This document shows, one piece after another, positions 9,308-19,846 of a DNA stretch of 64,000 nucleotides. The translations under genes and the position numbers were made by a program. The notes below the pieces were generated by a model, which searched no databases, had not been told where the DNA came from, and saw only the letters and a list, made by a program, of their open reading frames with translations. The first letter of the stretch is position 1. Every line of letters starts with the position of its first letter. The stretch is taken from contig PKTP01000007.1 of the NCBI GenBank assembly GCA_002869105.1, forward strand, positions 150,001 to 214,000, read 5' to 3'. The DNA comes from Alphaproteobacteria bacterium. GTDB lineage: Bacteria; Pseudomonadota; Alphaproteobacteria; UBA7879.

Positions 9308-10534
9308 TTATATATTTAGCAGCAGGCGTGTTAGATCTTCCATAAACTGTTTCACAGCCACCAAGAAGCCAACAGCTTCTTTACCATCCACCAATCGATG
9401 GTCATAACTCAACGCGACATACATCATCGGGCGAATCACTACCTCACCATTCACAGCAATCGGCCGTTCCTCAATTTTATGAAGGCCCAAAATCCCTGAC
9501 TGTGGCGGATTCAAGATCGGCGTTGAGAAAAGAGACCCATAGGTTCCCCCATTGGAAATAGTAAAGGTACCGCCTGAAAGGTCTTCCAACGTCAGCTTGC
9601 CCGCTTGGGCATTTTGTGCAAAAGCGCTAATAGATTTCTCTATTTCATGATAATCCATGTGTTCAGCATTTTTGATAACAGGAACCACCAACCCCTGGTC
9701 CGTGCCCACAGCAACGCCGATATTAAAAAATGTTTTATAGAGAATATCATCGCCCTCAATTTCAGCATTAATCACAGGATATTGATGAAGAGCCGCAATC
9801 ACTGCCTTGGTGAAAAAAGACATAAAGCCCAGCTTAATGCCATATTTCTCGATAAATGCCTCTTTATATTTCTGGCGCGCCTGCATCACAACCGACATAT
9901 CGATTTCATTGAATGTCGTTAAAATGGCAGCTGTTGATTGGGCTTCTTTGAGCCGTTCCGCAATACGTTGCCGCAACCGAGACATCTTTACCCGCTTTGT
10001 TGTCCCGTGTCCGCTCTTTCCAAGAGGGGAGTGGTCTTTCTTCTGCTGATCTCCTGCCGCAGCCTTCAAAACATCTTCCTTAGTAATGCGTCCCTCTTTG
10101 CCGGAATCTTGAAGAGAAGTCAGCGCAACCCCTTTATCCTGAGCAATCTTACGCGCAGCTGGTGAGGCCATCGCCATTGATTCAGTATCATCAGAGCCTA
10201 CCTCTTTAGGTTCTGTTTCATCGTCAAAATCAGATGCTTCCTCTTCTGCTGGCGCAGGCTTTTTCTCAGATTTTTCTGGCGTCAGGTCCGCTTTCGCTGT
10301 TTCATCAATCACAGCAAGCAAAGCACCGGGCTTAACCGTATCGCCTTCTTTGGCTTTCTGCTGTTTCAACTGCCCTGCAACAGGGGCATTGACCTCAAGA
10401 TTGATTTTATCTGTTTCCAGCTCAGCAATAGGCTCGTCTGCATGTACATACTCCCCCTCTTTCTTAAGCCACCGCGCTATTGTTGCCTCTGTAATAGATT
10501 CTCCCAGCTGTGGAACTTTGACAGTTTGTGCCAT
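9308..10534 (-). CDS. sucB: 2-oxoglutarate dehydrogenase E2, dihydrolipoyl succinyltransferase
   Basis: 408 aa. An N-terminal lipoyl domain ([15 protein letters not shown], lipoyl Lys at about residue 43) is followed by an acidic linker, a peripheral subunit-binding domain ([14 protein letters not shown], ~124-160) and the catalytic acyltransferase core. The core ends with [15 protein letters not shown], a variant of the usual HHxxxDG motif (YDHRLVDG). The frame is intact, unlike sucA upstream and lpd downstream. It is tightly spaced in the operon (4 bases after sucA, 9 before lpd). It transfers succinyl groups to CoA in the TCA cycle. Confidence 0.96.
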   Translation of the reverse strand: MAQTVKVPQLGESITEATIARWLKKEGEYVHADEPIAELETDKINLEVNAPVAGQLKQQKAKEGDTVKPGALLAVIDETAKADLTPEKSEKKPAPAEEEASDFDDETEPKEVGSDDTESMAMASPAARKIAQDKGVALTSLQDSGKEGRITKEDVLKAAAGDQQKKDHSPLGKSGHGTTKRVKMSRLRQRIAERLKEAQSTAAILTTFNEIDMSVVMQARQKYKEAFIEKYGIKLGFMSFFTKAVIAALHQYPVINAEIEGDDILYKTFFNIGVAVGTDQGLVVPVIKNAEHMDYHEIEKSISAFAQNAQAGKLTLEDLSGGTFTISNGGTYGSLFSTPILNPPQSGILGLHKIEERPIAVNGEVVIRPMMYVALSYDHRLVDGKEAVGFLVAVKQFMEDLTRLLLNI

Positions 10535-10538
10535 AATT

Positions 10539-13371
10539 TTACCCCTCTAATGCCTGCTCGATCAGTTTTTGTTGTTTATATGTGTATTGCGCTGGATAGC
10601 CAGATGCTGTTGCGGCAGCCGCATCTCGTCCAGCATAGTGCGGACGCGTTTGGTTGAAATTCAACTCAATCAACACATCTTCAAGGCGCCTGTCCATATA
10701 CTGCCAGGCCCCCATGTTTTGAGGCTCTTCTTGGCACCAGACGATTTTTATGTTTTTCGAATAGCGTGACAAAGCATCCGACACTGCCGCCCCTGGAAAG
10801 GGATAGAGCTGCTCCAGACGCACCAACGCAACATCCGTTCGTGTGTCTCTTTTTTCCAACAAGTCGTAATATACTTTTCCTGTGCATATAATCACACGTG
10901 TCACCTTGTTTGCCGGCGCCGTTGGATCAGGTAACACCGGCTGAAAGGCCTGGTCTGGTCCAAACTCATCAAGAGACGATACCGCCTCGGGCAGCCGCAA
11001 TAAAGATTTGGGCGTCATCAAAATAAGGGGCTTACGGAAAGAAGCCAAAGATTGTCGCCGCAAAATATGGAAATAATTGGCCGGTGTGGTGCAGTTGGCA
11101 ACAATCATATTGTTTTCAGCGCATAGGCTTAAAAAACGCTCAAGCCGAGCCGAGGAATGTTCAGGCCCTTGCCCTTCATAGCCATGGGGGAGCAACACCA
11201 CCAATCCAGAAACACGCTGCCATTTAACTTCGGCGGAACTAATGTACTGATCGAAAATAATTTGCGCGCCATTGGCAAAATCACCAAACTGCGCCTCCCA
11301 GATCACCAACGCACGGACGTTGGCTGAGCTGTATCCATACTCAAACCCTAAAATGGCAAATTCAGAAAGGGGGCTGTTCAAGGGCTCAAAAATCGCCTGA
11401 TCATCAGAGAGATGATTCAACGGAATGTAAGGCTCTTCGGTTTTTTGATCGATCCACGCAGCATGTCGTTGAGAAAAAGTCCCACGAACAGAATCTTGGC
11501 CACTCAGACGCACTGGAATACCCGCAGTAAGCAGGCTGGCAAAGGCCAAAGATTCAGCAGTGCTCCAATCCACGTTCTGCCCTGTTTTGAGCATATCTGA
11601 TCGCGCTTGCAGTAAGCGTGGCAACTTTTTGTGAACTGCCAAAGAATCGGGAACCGTTGTCAAAACCTGTAAGTAAGATCGAAGATCTTTGACCTGAATG
11701 CCACAAACCTTGTTTTCTGGCGCCAGCAAGAAGTCCGGCTTTAATCCCAAGTTCTGACCGTGTACGATATCGACTTCAACCCGGTAACCTTTCATCGCAC
11801 TGCTATACGCTTTTTTTAAGCTTTCCTCTCTTTGCTCACGAAGCTGCGTAAGGGTGTCCTCATCCACCAACTTGGCTTCTAACAATGTTTTTTCATACAA
11901 GTCTCGAACAGAGGGATGGTTTTTAATGGCCTGATACATCTTTGGTTGGGTAAAAGTTGGATCATCGCCTTCATTGTTGCCATACCGTCGATACCCAACA
12001 ATATCAAGCACCACATCCTTTTTGAACGCATGGCGAAATTCTGCTGCCAATCGCGCCATAAAAACCACAGCATCGATATCATCACCATTGACATGAAAAA
12101 TCGGTGCCTGGATAATTTTGGCAACCTCGGTGCAATGGGGGCTTGAGCGGGAGGAAGGCGGCGTTGTGGTAAACCCAATTTGATTGTTAATCACAACATG
12201 CAACGTCCCACCGGTTGTATATCCCTGTACATCTGAAAAACCAAAACACTCCGCCACCACGCCTTGGCCAATAAAAGCGGCATCGCCATGAACCAACACC
12301 GCCATCACTTCTTCGCGCTTTTCATCGGATTTTAAATCTTGTTTCGCCCGGGTTTTGCCTAAAACCACGGGGTCAATGGATTCAAGATGCGATGGATTAG
12401 AGGCCAAAAAAACCGCCATCTTTTTACCCTCGAGATCAATTTCTGCCCGAAATCCCAAATGATATTTCACATCGCCACTATCAAACGACCCATCGCGCTG
12501 TAAGGTTCCCAGAAACTCAGCAAAGATGCTTTCCAACGGCTTCTTCATGATATTACACAAAACATTTAAGCGGCCGCGATGAGCCATCCCCATGATTGTG
12601 TCAATAACACCATGCGCACTAGAAACCCGCAAAATTTCATGAAGCGCCGGGATAAAAGCCTCTAACCCATCAATGCCTAAACGTTTAGCACCCACATGCT
12701 TAGTATTGATAAATGTCTCCAAGCTCTCCGCATCCATGAGCTGGTTTAAAACCACCAGCCGCTCCTCATCAGATAAAACTTTTTGGGCAACGTAGCCTTC
12801 GATCTTTTTTTGAATCCATAACTTTTGCTCGGGATCCATCAAATGCACAAATTCAACGGCATGAGAGCCACAATAAGTTTGCTGCAAAATCGCCATGATT
12901 TTCTTCAGCGGTGCTGATTCAAGTCCCAGCGCCCCGCCAATATAGATATCTGTGTCCATATCTGCATCGGTAAATCCAAAATGCTTGGGATCCAACTCTG
13001 GAGAGGGCTTGGCATTGGTATGAAGCCCCAAATGGCTCGAGCTGCGCATTGGTATGTCCGCGGGCTCGAAAAGCATGAATCATCATCAGCGCCCACACCG
13101 ATTGTTGGACATCGTTCGGTCTGAGACACTGGCCCGTCCCATCTTGTGCGCCCGTGTTGTTACGAGAAGGATGAAACAGCGAGGGGTCCAAAGATTGCTG
13201 ATCTTGCTCTTCCTGGAAAAAAAGAGCCCAATCCGCGTCCGGCTGTTCAAAGACGTTTCGCCAATCCGCAGGCACCGTTGAAGGATCCGTGATGTAACGC
13301 TTGTAAAGCGTTTGAGCATACTCCATGTTATGCCCAATCAGATCTTCAAGCCTGTGTTGATTGTTGTTCAT
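10539..13371 (-). pseudogene. sucA: 2-oxoglutarate dehydrogenase E1, single-base frameshift
   Basis: Two overlapping frames together encode E1: 12919-13371 (N-terminal part, 150 codons) and 10539-13076 (845 codons). Both hold E1 sequence on either side of a G4 run (CCCC at 13026-13029 on the plus strand). With one G removed the frame reads QLEPFGLHTNAKPSPELDP without a break and gives 943 aa, the normal E1 length. The C-terminal frame keeps the thiamine diphosphate region (GDAAFIGQG; HVVINNQIGFTT; HVNGDD) and the C-terminal transketolase-like domain. The start ATG at 13371 has AAGGGGA upstream. Either the gene is inactivated, or rescue occurs by slippage or internal initiation at the ATG at 13076, or the base is a sequencing error. 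Confidence 0.9.
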
Positions 13372-13447
13372 TCAGCGATTCCCCTTAAGCGCAGCAGCGC
13401 CCCACTCAGAGTAGAAAAATACACCAGGCTGCAAAGGCACCGTTCAG

Positions 13448-14731
13448 TTAATGTTTGGCTAATCCACCCGCATGCAACAAAGGATAGCGCCGTAATACAA
13501 AGATCAGGGCTAAAGGCGGCAACGAAATCAATAAACAAAACTTAAAATAACTTGGCCAATCATGGTTCAGCCACTCGACCAGAACGCCGGAAACACTGGC
13601 CATCAGCGTGGGCAAAGACCATAGCGATGTAAAGAACGCATATTGGGTGGGGATGTATTTTGGATGCGCCTCCCGCGAGAGATACAGCAAAAACACTGCT
13701 GTGGTAATCCCCCCGGTAATGTTTTCAAAAAAGATAACATAATAGAGGAAATGAGGATCATAGCCATACGTGGCTTGTAAAATAAACATAATATGGGTCA
13801 ACGCATGGAGAAGACCCGCCGCAAAAAGCCCTGTAAAAATGTTAAGGCGAGTTGCAAGGGCCCCGCCAATCAATCCCCCGGCTAAAGTTGGCAGCACGCC
13901 AAAAAACTTTGTAATATCGGCAATTTCGGCTTTGGTAAAGCCCAGCTGAATATAAAACGGGGCGGCCATGGTGTGAATGAACGCATCACCAATTCGGTAA
14001 CTCAGGATAAACAGCACCACAAAAAACCACCCTCGCCGACTGAAAAACTCCTGGAAAGGGGGAACTAAATTCTCAAAAAACTGTCGAAAGAATCGAACAT
14101 GATTTGAATATTTAATATTGATTCCTTCAGGCTCTCGATTCAAGAGAGCTGCGACAATTCCCATGGAAACCAGACATGACATCACGGTATAAGCCAGTTG
14201 CCAGGAGTAGGCATCGGCCAGCGTGAGCGTTCCAAATGTCGCAGCAAACGATCCCATACGATAGCCCGCTGTCAGCATCCCAATGCCCGGGCCAGCCTGA
14301 TCTTTTTTCAAAATCTCGATCCGGTAGGCATCCACCACAATGTCCTGAATACTGGCAAAAATCAGCAGCATAAAAGACAGAGTTCCCACATAAAATAAAT
14401 TTTGGCTGGGGTTCGACCAAGCAATTAAATTCAAGAGCACAATCAACGATAGATGAGAGAAAATCAGCCAACTACGCCGCGGCCCCAAAAAGCTTAGGAA
14501 TGGGATTGGGATAAAGTTAATCAGCGGAGCCCAATAGACTTTAAAAATATAAGGCAAGGTCACAAAAGAGAAAAAACCGATTTCAGCCGTGCTGATTCCC
14601 TCTTCTGTTAACCAAAGCTGCAAAGTTTGCACGCCTAAGAAGAACATCATTCCGTAAGGAAACCCCAGCACCGCCATGGTCAGCACCCGAGGGTCGAAAT
14701 AGGGTTTTACCGCAGAAAGGATTTTTGTCAT
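13448..14731 (-). CDS. AmpG-like MFS permease
   Basis: 427 aa, about 12 membrane helices. The sequence follows the AmpG family: LGFPYGMMFFLGVQTLQLWLTEEGI, IGFFSFVTLPYIFKVYWAPL, GPRRSWLI and ASIQDIVVDAYRIEIL. AmpG carries anhydro-muropeptides into the cytoplasm for cell wall recycling; eukaryotic relatives transport acetyl-CoA, so the substrate is uncertain. The gene lies 11 bases downstream of typA on the same strand and 76 bases upstream of sucA. Confidence 0.8.
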   Translation of the reverse strand: MTKILSAVKPYFDPRVLTMAVLGFPYGMMFFLGVQTLQLWLTEEGISTAEIGFFSFVTLPYIFKVYWAPLINFIPIPFLSFLGPRRSWLIFSHLSLIVLLNLIAWSNPSQNLFYVGTLSFMLLIFASIQDIVVDAYRIEILKKDQAGPGIGMLTAGYRMGSFAATFGTLTLADAYSWQLAYTVMSCLVSMGIVAALLNREPEGINIKYSNHVRFFRQFFENLVPPFQEFFSRRGWFFVVLFILSYRIGDAFIHTMAAPFYIQLGFTKAEIADITKFFGVLPTLAGGLIGGALATRLNIFTGLFAAGLLHALTHIMFILQATYGYDPHFLYYVIFFENITGGITTAVFLLYLSREAHPKYIPTQYAFFTSLWSLPTLMASVSGVLVEWLNHDWPSYFKFCLLISLPPLALIFVLRRYPLLHAGGLAKH

Positions 14732-14742
14732 CCACTCAGTCG

Positions 14743-16569
14743 TTAGTTGCTTTTCTTAGAATGCCTCTTACGTGCGTTCGGGTCCAAATGTTTTTTTCGA
14801 AGGCGAATATTATTCGGGGTCACTTCAACCAACTCATCATCTTCAATGTAAGACAAAGCTTGCTCCAGCGACAAACGACGGGGCGGTGTTAGACGAATGC
14901 CTTCATCCTTCCCCGAGGCACGTACGTTGGTCAATTTTTTGCCTCTAATCGGATTAACGTCCAAATCATTGTCGCGGCTATGCTCCCCGATAATCATTCC
15001 TTCATAAACATCTTCACTGGGATCAATAAACAAAATGCCCCGGTCTTCCAAGTTAAACAGCGCATAAGAGGTGGTTTTTCCTGGTGAATTAGAAACCAAT
15101 ACGCCGTTGCGTCGTCCTTCGATGGGTCCTTTGTAAGGGGCAAACCCACTGAACGATTTATGCATCACCCCTGTACCCCGGGTTTGGGTCAGCAATTCAC
15201 TACGAAATCCAATCAACCCCCGTGCCGGGCACAGAAAAGTCAACCGCGTTCGATTGCCATCCAACGGCGACATATCTTGCAGCTCTCCTTTGCGCAGCCC
15301 CAGGTTTTCAACAACCGCGCCCACATAGCCTTCATCAACATCAATTTTCACTTCTTCGATGGGCTCAATTTTATTGCCTTGCTCATCTGTTTGAAACAGC
15401 ACGCGCGGCCGACTGACCGAAAGTTCAAAACCTTCCCGGCGCATGGTCTCAATCAAAATCCCCAGCTGCAATTCTCCTCGGCCAGCAACTTGATAGGCAT
15501 CTTTGTTTTCAGTTTCATTCACCTGAATCGAGATGTTCTTTTCTTTTTCTTGCATCAAGCGATCCCGAATCATCCGTGAGGTCAGCTTCTTCCCTTCACG
15601 TCCCACCAGCGGCGAATCATTAATGCTAAAGGTCATGGCAATAGTGGGGGGATCAATGCCTTTACTCGGCAAGGGCTTTTCAATAGAGGGGTCGGCAATG
15701 GTATTGGCCACTGTTGCCACCGTCAGCCCAGTCAGGGACACAATTTGCCCAGCCTTGGCTTCCTCAATGTGCACAGGTTGAATACCGCGCATTTCAAAAA
15801 TTTTAGTAATTCGGCCCTGGTCAATAACTTTGCCATTCAAGTCCAGCGCCCGCACCGATTGATTGACCTTCACACCACCATCATAAATCCGGCCAGTTAA
15901 GACCCGGCCTAAATAAGGGTTGCTATCAATCATCGTCACCAAGAAAGAAAAGGGAGCGGTCACATTCCCCGTTGGGGCTGGAATTTTGGTTTTAATGGTT
16001 TCTAGGATGACTTGCATATTGTCTTGCGGCTTATCGGCCTCCAGGGTCGCCCAGCCATTTTTGGCCGAGGCATAAATCACAGGAAAGTCCAACTGATTAT
16101 CATCGGCGTTCAAATTCATGAACAATTCTAATACTTCATCAATCACTTCATTGGGGCGACCATCGGGTCGGTCCATTTTATTAATGACCACAATCGGTTT
16201 CAGGTTTTGCTCCAACGCTTTGGTCAACACAAACTTGGTTTGGGGCATCACGCCCTCGGCCGCATCCACCAATAGCAACACACCATCCACCATGGTCATG
16301 ATCCGCTCAACCTCACCGCCAAAGTCAGCGTGACCAGGGTTATCAACAATATTAAACTGAATCCCCTGCCATTCAATCGAGGTGCATTTAGCCAAAATGG
16401 TAATGCCGCGCTCTTTCTCCAAATCATTGGAATCCAGCAAACGGCCCACATCATCATCCGTAGGACGGGTTTGGGTGGTTCCCTCTTTTAACAGTTGGTC
16501 AACCAGCGTGGTTTTACCATGGTCAACGTGGGCAATGATGGCAACATTGCGAATTTTATCAATGGACAT
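14743..16569 (-). CDS. typA: Ribosome-binding GTPase TypA/BipA
   Basis: 608 aa translational GTPase that binds the ribosome and helps assembly and stress adaptation. G1 AHVDHGKTT (residues 14-22), switch region RGITILAK, G3 [12 protein letters not shown] and G4 NKMDRPD are all present. Domain II, the EF-G-like domains ([19 protein letters not shown]) and the BipA-specific C-terminus ([18 protein letters not shown]) follow. Length is typical. The upstream 170 bases (16570-16742) contain no further gene and presumably the promoter. Confidence 0.97.
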   Translation of the reverse strand: MSIDKIRNVAIIAHVDHGKTTLVDQLLKEGTTQTRPTDDDVGRLLDSNDLEKERGITILAKCTSIEWQGIQFNIVDNPGHADFGGEVERIMTMVDGVLLLVDAAEGVMPQTKFVLTKALEQNLKPIVVINKMDRPDGRPNEVIDEVLELFMNLNADDNQLDFPVIYASAKNGWATLEADKPQDNMQVILETIKTKIPAPTGNVTAPFSFLVTMIDSNPYLGRVLTGRIYDGGVKVNQSVRALDLNGKVIDQGRITKIFEMRGIQPVHIEEAKAGQIVSLTGLTVATVANTIADPSIEKPLPSKGIDPPTIAMTFSINDSPLVGREGKKLTSRMIRDRLMQEKEKNISIQVNETENKDAYQVAGRGELQLGILIETMRREGFELSVSRPRVLFQTDEQGNKIEPIEEVKIDVDEGYVGAVVENLGLRKGELQDMSPLDGNRTRLTFLCPARGLIGFRSELLTQTRGTGVMHKSFSGFAPYKGPIEGRRNGVLVSNSPGKTTSYALFNLEDRGILFIDPSEDVYEGMIIGEHSRDNDLDVNPIRGKKLTNVRASGKDEGIRLTPPRRLSLEQALSYIEDDELVEVTPNNIRLRKKHLDPNARKRHSKKSN

Positions 16570-16742
16570 ATCTATATCTAATATTAAGTTGATATAAGCC
16601 TTATACTACCCAGTCAGTTGACGCAACATTCTTCTCTGTTAACGATCAATTTGCGCGTGTAGATATTAAGTAATTTGATCACGTAAAACCAAAGACTGGC
16701 GCAGGCGCTCTGAAGACGCGTGGAGAGAATACCACGCCAACA

Positions 16743-18873
16743 TTATCTACCACCTCCCCGACGCTCTTTAAGACTTGCCCTTGCGTCCCCGATCCCGATC
16801 AATCGCACATTCAAAGGTCTTTTTTTCATTAGGTGCGGATTTTTTTTAACAAGCCGTTGAAATTTTTGATCTGTCTTTGCACGATTTTTTAGTTGGTTTG
16901 GGGTGATATTCCGACCATTTTCCTTTTTGTACTGGTCACATAAGCCTTGCAAAAGGCCATAAAATGCAACACGCTTTTCTTCTTCTTGCTTGCGTCCTCT
17001 GATATAATCAGGACACTTTCTAAAAAACCCACTAAACTTACGTGTATCCATTTTCATAGCACCAGGCTGTTGATTTAAATTTTCAATTGCTTGGTTAAAA
17101 GGAATGTATTCACCTGTATTGCGATAAACTCAATTAATTTCAGCTAGAATGTCAGCTTTCTGCTTTTCATTTAATTCCTTCTTTTCATCAGTCTTTAAAA
17201 TATAACGCTGCTTATCTTTTTCCGCTATTTCATCGACCCATCGTTTCATTTTGATTCGCAAGGCATCGTCTGAGAAATCATTAAGATTGACCTCGTGTTG
17301 AAGTTTAAAAGACTCCTTGTTTGTGCGGAAATAGATAGCGAGGTTCTTTGCTGCAACATAAGGTAACAATCTTTGATGGTTATTAGCTTGATAAACCCTT
17401 TTGAGAGCCTTTAGAAAAGCTGTCTTATTTTCCTGCTTAAAGGTTGGCGTAAAGAGATAGGTCTGAGTGATTGAGGCTTTCTTAGCCGCGGGCATACTTG
17501 ACGTGTCTGACGCTTCCTCATCCGTTGTATCACCAGAGGCGTATGCTGATGCGCGTCTTTTGCCAGATCTAGGAGAGGAATCACCTAAAAGCACCTGAGA
17601 AGATGCTCCCCGGCCTTCTGCCGCTGCAGCGCTCGATCCACTGACCTCATCACTGGCTACTGACATGTCGTCATCTGTTTCTTCGTCCCTTTCATCTTCG
17701 GAAGCATCAGCCCCTGAATAATCTGGTGAAGAGGCACCTGAGGCTAATCCCCCCGCCTCATCTCCCGCGTCAGAAGGCTCTGATCCATATTCTCCGCCTC
17801 CTGCATCAACTGGGTTTTCCAGAGGTTCTTCAACCGTTATCGCAATTTGTTGTGCCAGCGCCAAATATCCACGATGGTCGCTTTCCCTTTTTTTGCCTTT
17901 GGTCACCTGCGTTAAATTGGGCGCAAGCGCATCTAAAGGGTTAACAATCTCATCTTCTGCATCAGCCTCTGGTGCCCGCTGGCTGGGGCATATCTTCCTC
18001 TAGTGGCTCTGGGTGCGCTAAAAAATCATAAAGAGCAAGCGGCGCATTTTCTCGATGATCAACGCGGACATACTGCTCATAAAAGGCTCGTTTTTGCTCG
18101 TGCGCCCCGTCAGGTGTCATCCCCTCTGGCCTATATCCCCAGTGCAACAGTGTGGCTTGAATCAAAAACAACATTTTTGATTGTGAATATGTATTTTGGA
18201 TAACATGCGTCAACCTCCATGCTCTCTGTTTTTCTTCTTCTGTGGGATCTAAACCATAGCGCTTCATCTCAATCACGTTGTAGACATACGCATGCAGGAG
18301 CATGGGTAAAATTTTCTGATCAGAGTCATTTGGGTGATCCAAAGCATTGATGTCTTCAATTTGCTGCCAAACCTTATGCCGAATATTTTTGGCATATATC
18401 GTAAAAGACGCACCCAACAGGGGGTGTGCTTCCGGTGCCCCAGGATAAAAGCGTTTGTGAAGCAGCATGTTGGATAAATTGACCAACGCCGAATTGATTT
18501 TGTGACGTCGCTGGACTTCATAAGCATCATTCAACGGTCCCAGCTCATAGTCGTCTCCCAAGCGATGTTCAACCAAGTCAAAGACCGCTTGCATGGCCGC
18601 GAGGATATTATCCTCCCTATTTTGGTTTTCAGGGGAGAAATCTTCTTCAGTCAAGGTACATTTTGAGATAAACCGCTTCAAAAACCGGGCGCCTTGACGT
18701 CTGTGTTCAAGATCACCCTGAGGGGGGTTGAATTTATCTTTATAATAATGAATCAATCCTGGACCAGCGGGTCGCCCCATCAAATCAGCCCCCTCTAAGA
18801 GGGGAGGCGCGGCGTGCAAGCCCCAAGAGAGTTGCACCGCGATCATCAACAAAGTCATCATTATTTTTTTCAT
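16743..18873 (-). pseudogene. Secreted protein of unknown function, broken by a frameshift and a TGA
   Basis: Three consecutive frames look like one gene. The first (17962-18873, 303 codons) starts with a Sec signal (MKKIMMTLLMIAVQLSWGLHAA). Removing one G from the GGG at 17975-17977 (CCC on plus) joins it, as QPAAPEADAEDEIVNP, to the second frame (17130 upward), which has a very acidic Ser/Ala/Asp-rich region, short basic clusters (SGKRRAS, PAAKKAS) and a helical C-terminal part. That frame stops at TGA (17130-17132) and continues in phase as VYRNTGEYIPFNQAI into a third block of 104 codons with a basic tail. The restored product would be 709 aa. Signal peptide plus a long disordered acidic region resembles an exported effector (inference). 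No homologue is recognised; the fragments could instead be separate genes. Confidence 0.65.
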
Positions 18874-19060
18874 TTTTTTATATTTTTTTATATTAACTTA
18901 AGAACTTATTTTGATTTTTCAATGTCAAAAATTAAATAAGCCAAACCTTCCCAGTAAGCCTCCCTATTCCTTTATTCTATCTAGAGATTTTGATACAGTA
19001 CACGCCGGAAGTAGCCGTTTCTCCATCAAGGCGGGTGGAGTAAACTTGAAAACAGCCATT

Positions 19061-19090
19061 TTGACGGAAACGTTTACCCTATGTTATGAT
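19061..19090 (+). promoter_or_regulatory. Sigma-70-type promoter for the 19132 operon
   Basis: TTGACG (19061-19066) and TATGAT (19085-19090) are separated by 18 bases. The gene starts 42 bases downstream with a strong AGGAGG at 19121-19126. The 258 bases between 18873 and 19132 contain no other gene-like feature. Confidence 0.7.
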
Positions 19091-19131
19091 AAAGTTAATA
19101 GATAAATCGTCCAAAGATTTAGGAGGGAAAA

Positions 19132-19419
19132 ATGATGGAAAACATGATCAAAAAAATTCAAGACATGATTACGGATCTTAAAAAAGAGACGTACCACCAG
19201 ATTGATCACTTGGGTGAAAAGTGGCAGGACTACAAAACGCAGTCAAAAGAATATTATCACAAATGGTCCGAGAGTGCCCGCGCCGAAATTGAGGAGATGC
19301 AAAAGGAAACAGAGGCTGCATTCAGTCAAATGAAACATGCCCAAGATCAAGAAAAAGAACGCCTGAGACAAAAAGTCATTACCAATCTTGAACGTTTAAC
19401 GACGTACCTTAAAAAATAA
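19132..19419 (+). CDS. Small coiled-coil protein
   Basis: 95 aa, almost entirely helical and charged, with heptad-like spacing (IKKIQDMITDLKKE; ARAEIEEMQKETEAAFSQM). There is no signal peptide or membrane segment. The AGGAGGG 5 bases before the ATG and the near-consensus promoter suggest high expression. It is followed after 13 bases by a chaB gene with its own CAGGAGGG. Composition and size resemble small stress or phasin-like proteins, but no family is assigned. Confidence 0.75.
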   Translation: MMENMIKKIQDMITDLKKETYHQIDHLGEKWQDYKTQSKEYYHKWSESARAEIEEMQKETEAAFSQMKHAQDQEKERLRQKVITNLERLTTYLKK

Positions 19420-19432
19420 CCAGGAGGGTAAA

Positions 19433-19668
19433 ATGCCATATCAATCTAATAAAGACCTCCCTAAAGGCGCGCAGCATGTCCTGCCCCCGCATGCTCAAGA
19501 CATTTACCGTGAAGCTTATAAAACAGCGCCCATGAACAATATAAAGATCCCAAAAAAAGACGGGACAATGCCTCCCTTGAAGAAGTGTCTCATCGGGTGG
19601 GCGGTGGGCAGCGGGTCGAAAAAAAATATCACAAAGGTTCCGATGGAAACTGGGTTGAAAATGAGTGA
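19433..19668 (+). pseudogene. chaB: ChaB family gene with several small insertions
   Basis: The N-terminal frame gives the ChaB start MPYQSNKDLPKGAQHVLPPH, then AQDIYREAYKTA. After a 2-base insertion near 19530 (GCGCCC where GCC is expected) another frame continues with HEQYKDPKKRRDNASLEEVS and ends KYHKGSDGNWVENE before TGA (19666-19668). Between them the conserved VAWAAV core is disturbed: three extra G within about 20 bases (19600-19619) turn RVAWAAVEKK into RVGGGQRVEKK. Removing all five bases gives 76 aa, exactly the length of E. coli ChaB. As it stands the first frame instead runs to 19717 as a non-ChaB tail. ChaB is a small cytoplasmic protein associated with cation transport regulation. 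Confidence 0.85.
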
Positions 19669-19846
19669 GTGCTTCTTGAAATGCCAGTATGAAAAAAAGC
19701 ATGTCGTTGGATTTTAAGAAAATATGATCAAACCATTTTATCTACAAGTCAAATATGCCCGAAACATTGATGAGCCTGTTTTGGGCATTTTGATTGGTTG
19801 TTGATGACTGGCTAAAAAATCTTAATCCTCAAGCCTGGCTATCTAT

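Noticed and set aside
17130..17132. TGA read as tryptophan (genetic code change)
   Set aside because: The TGA sits where Trp would fit, but several intact genes in the window end with TGA (valS, glyQ, sfsA, lysS), so TGA is an ordinary stop here.
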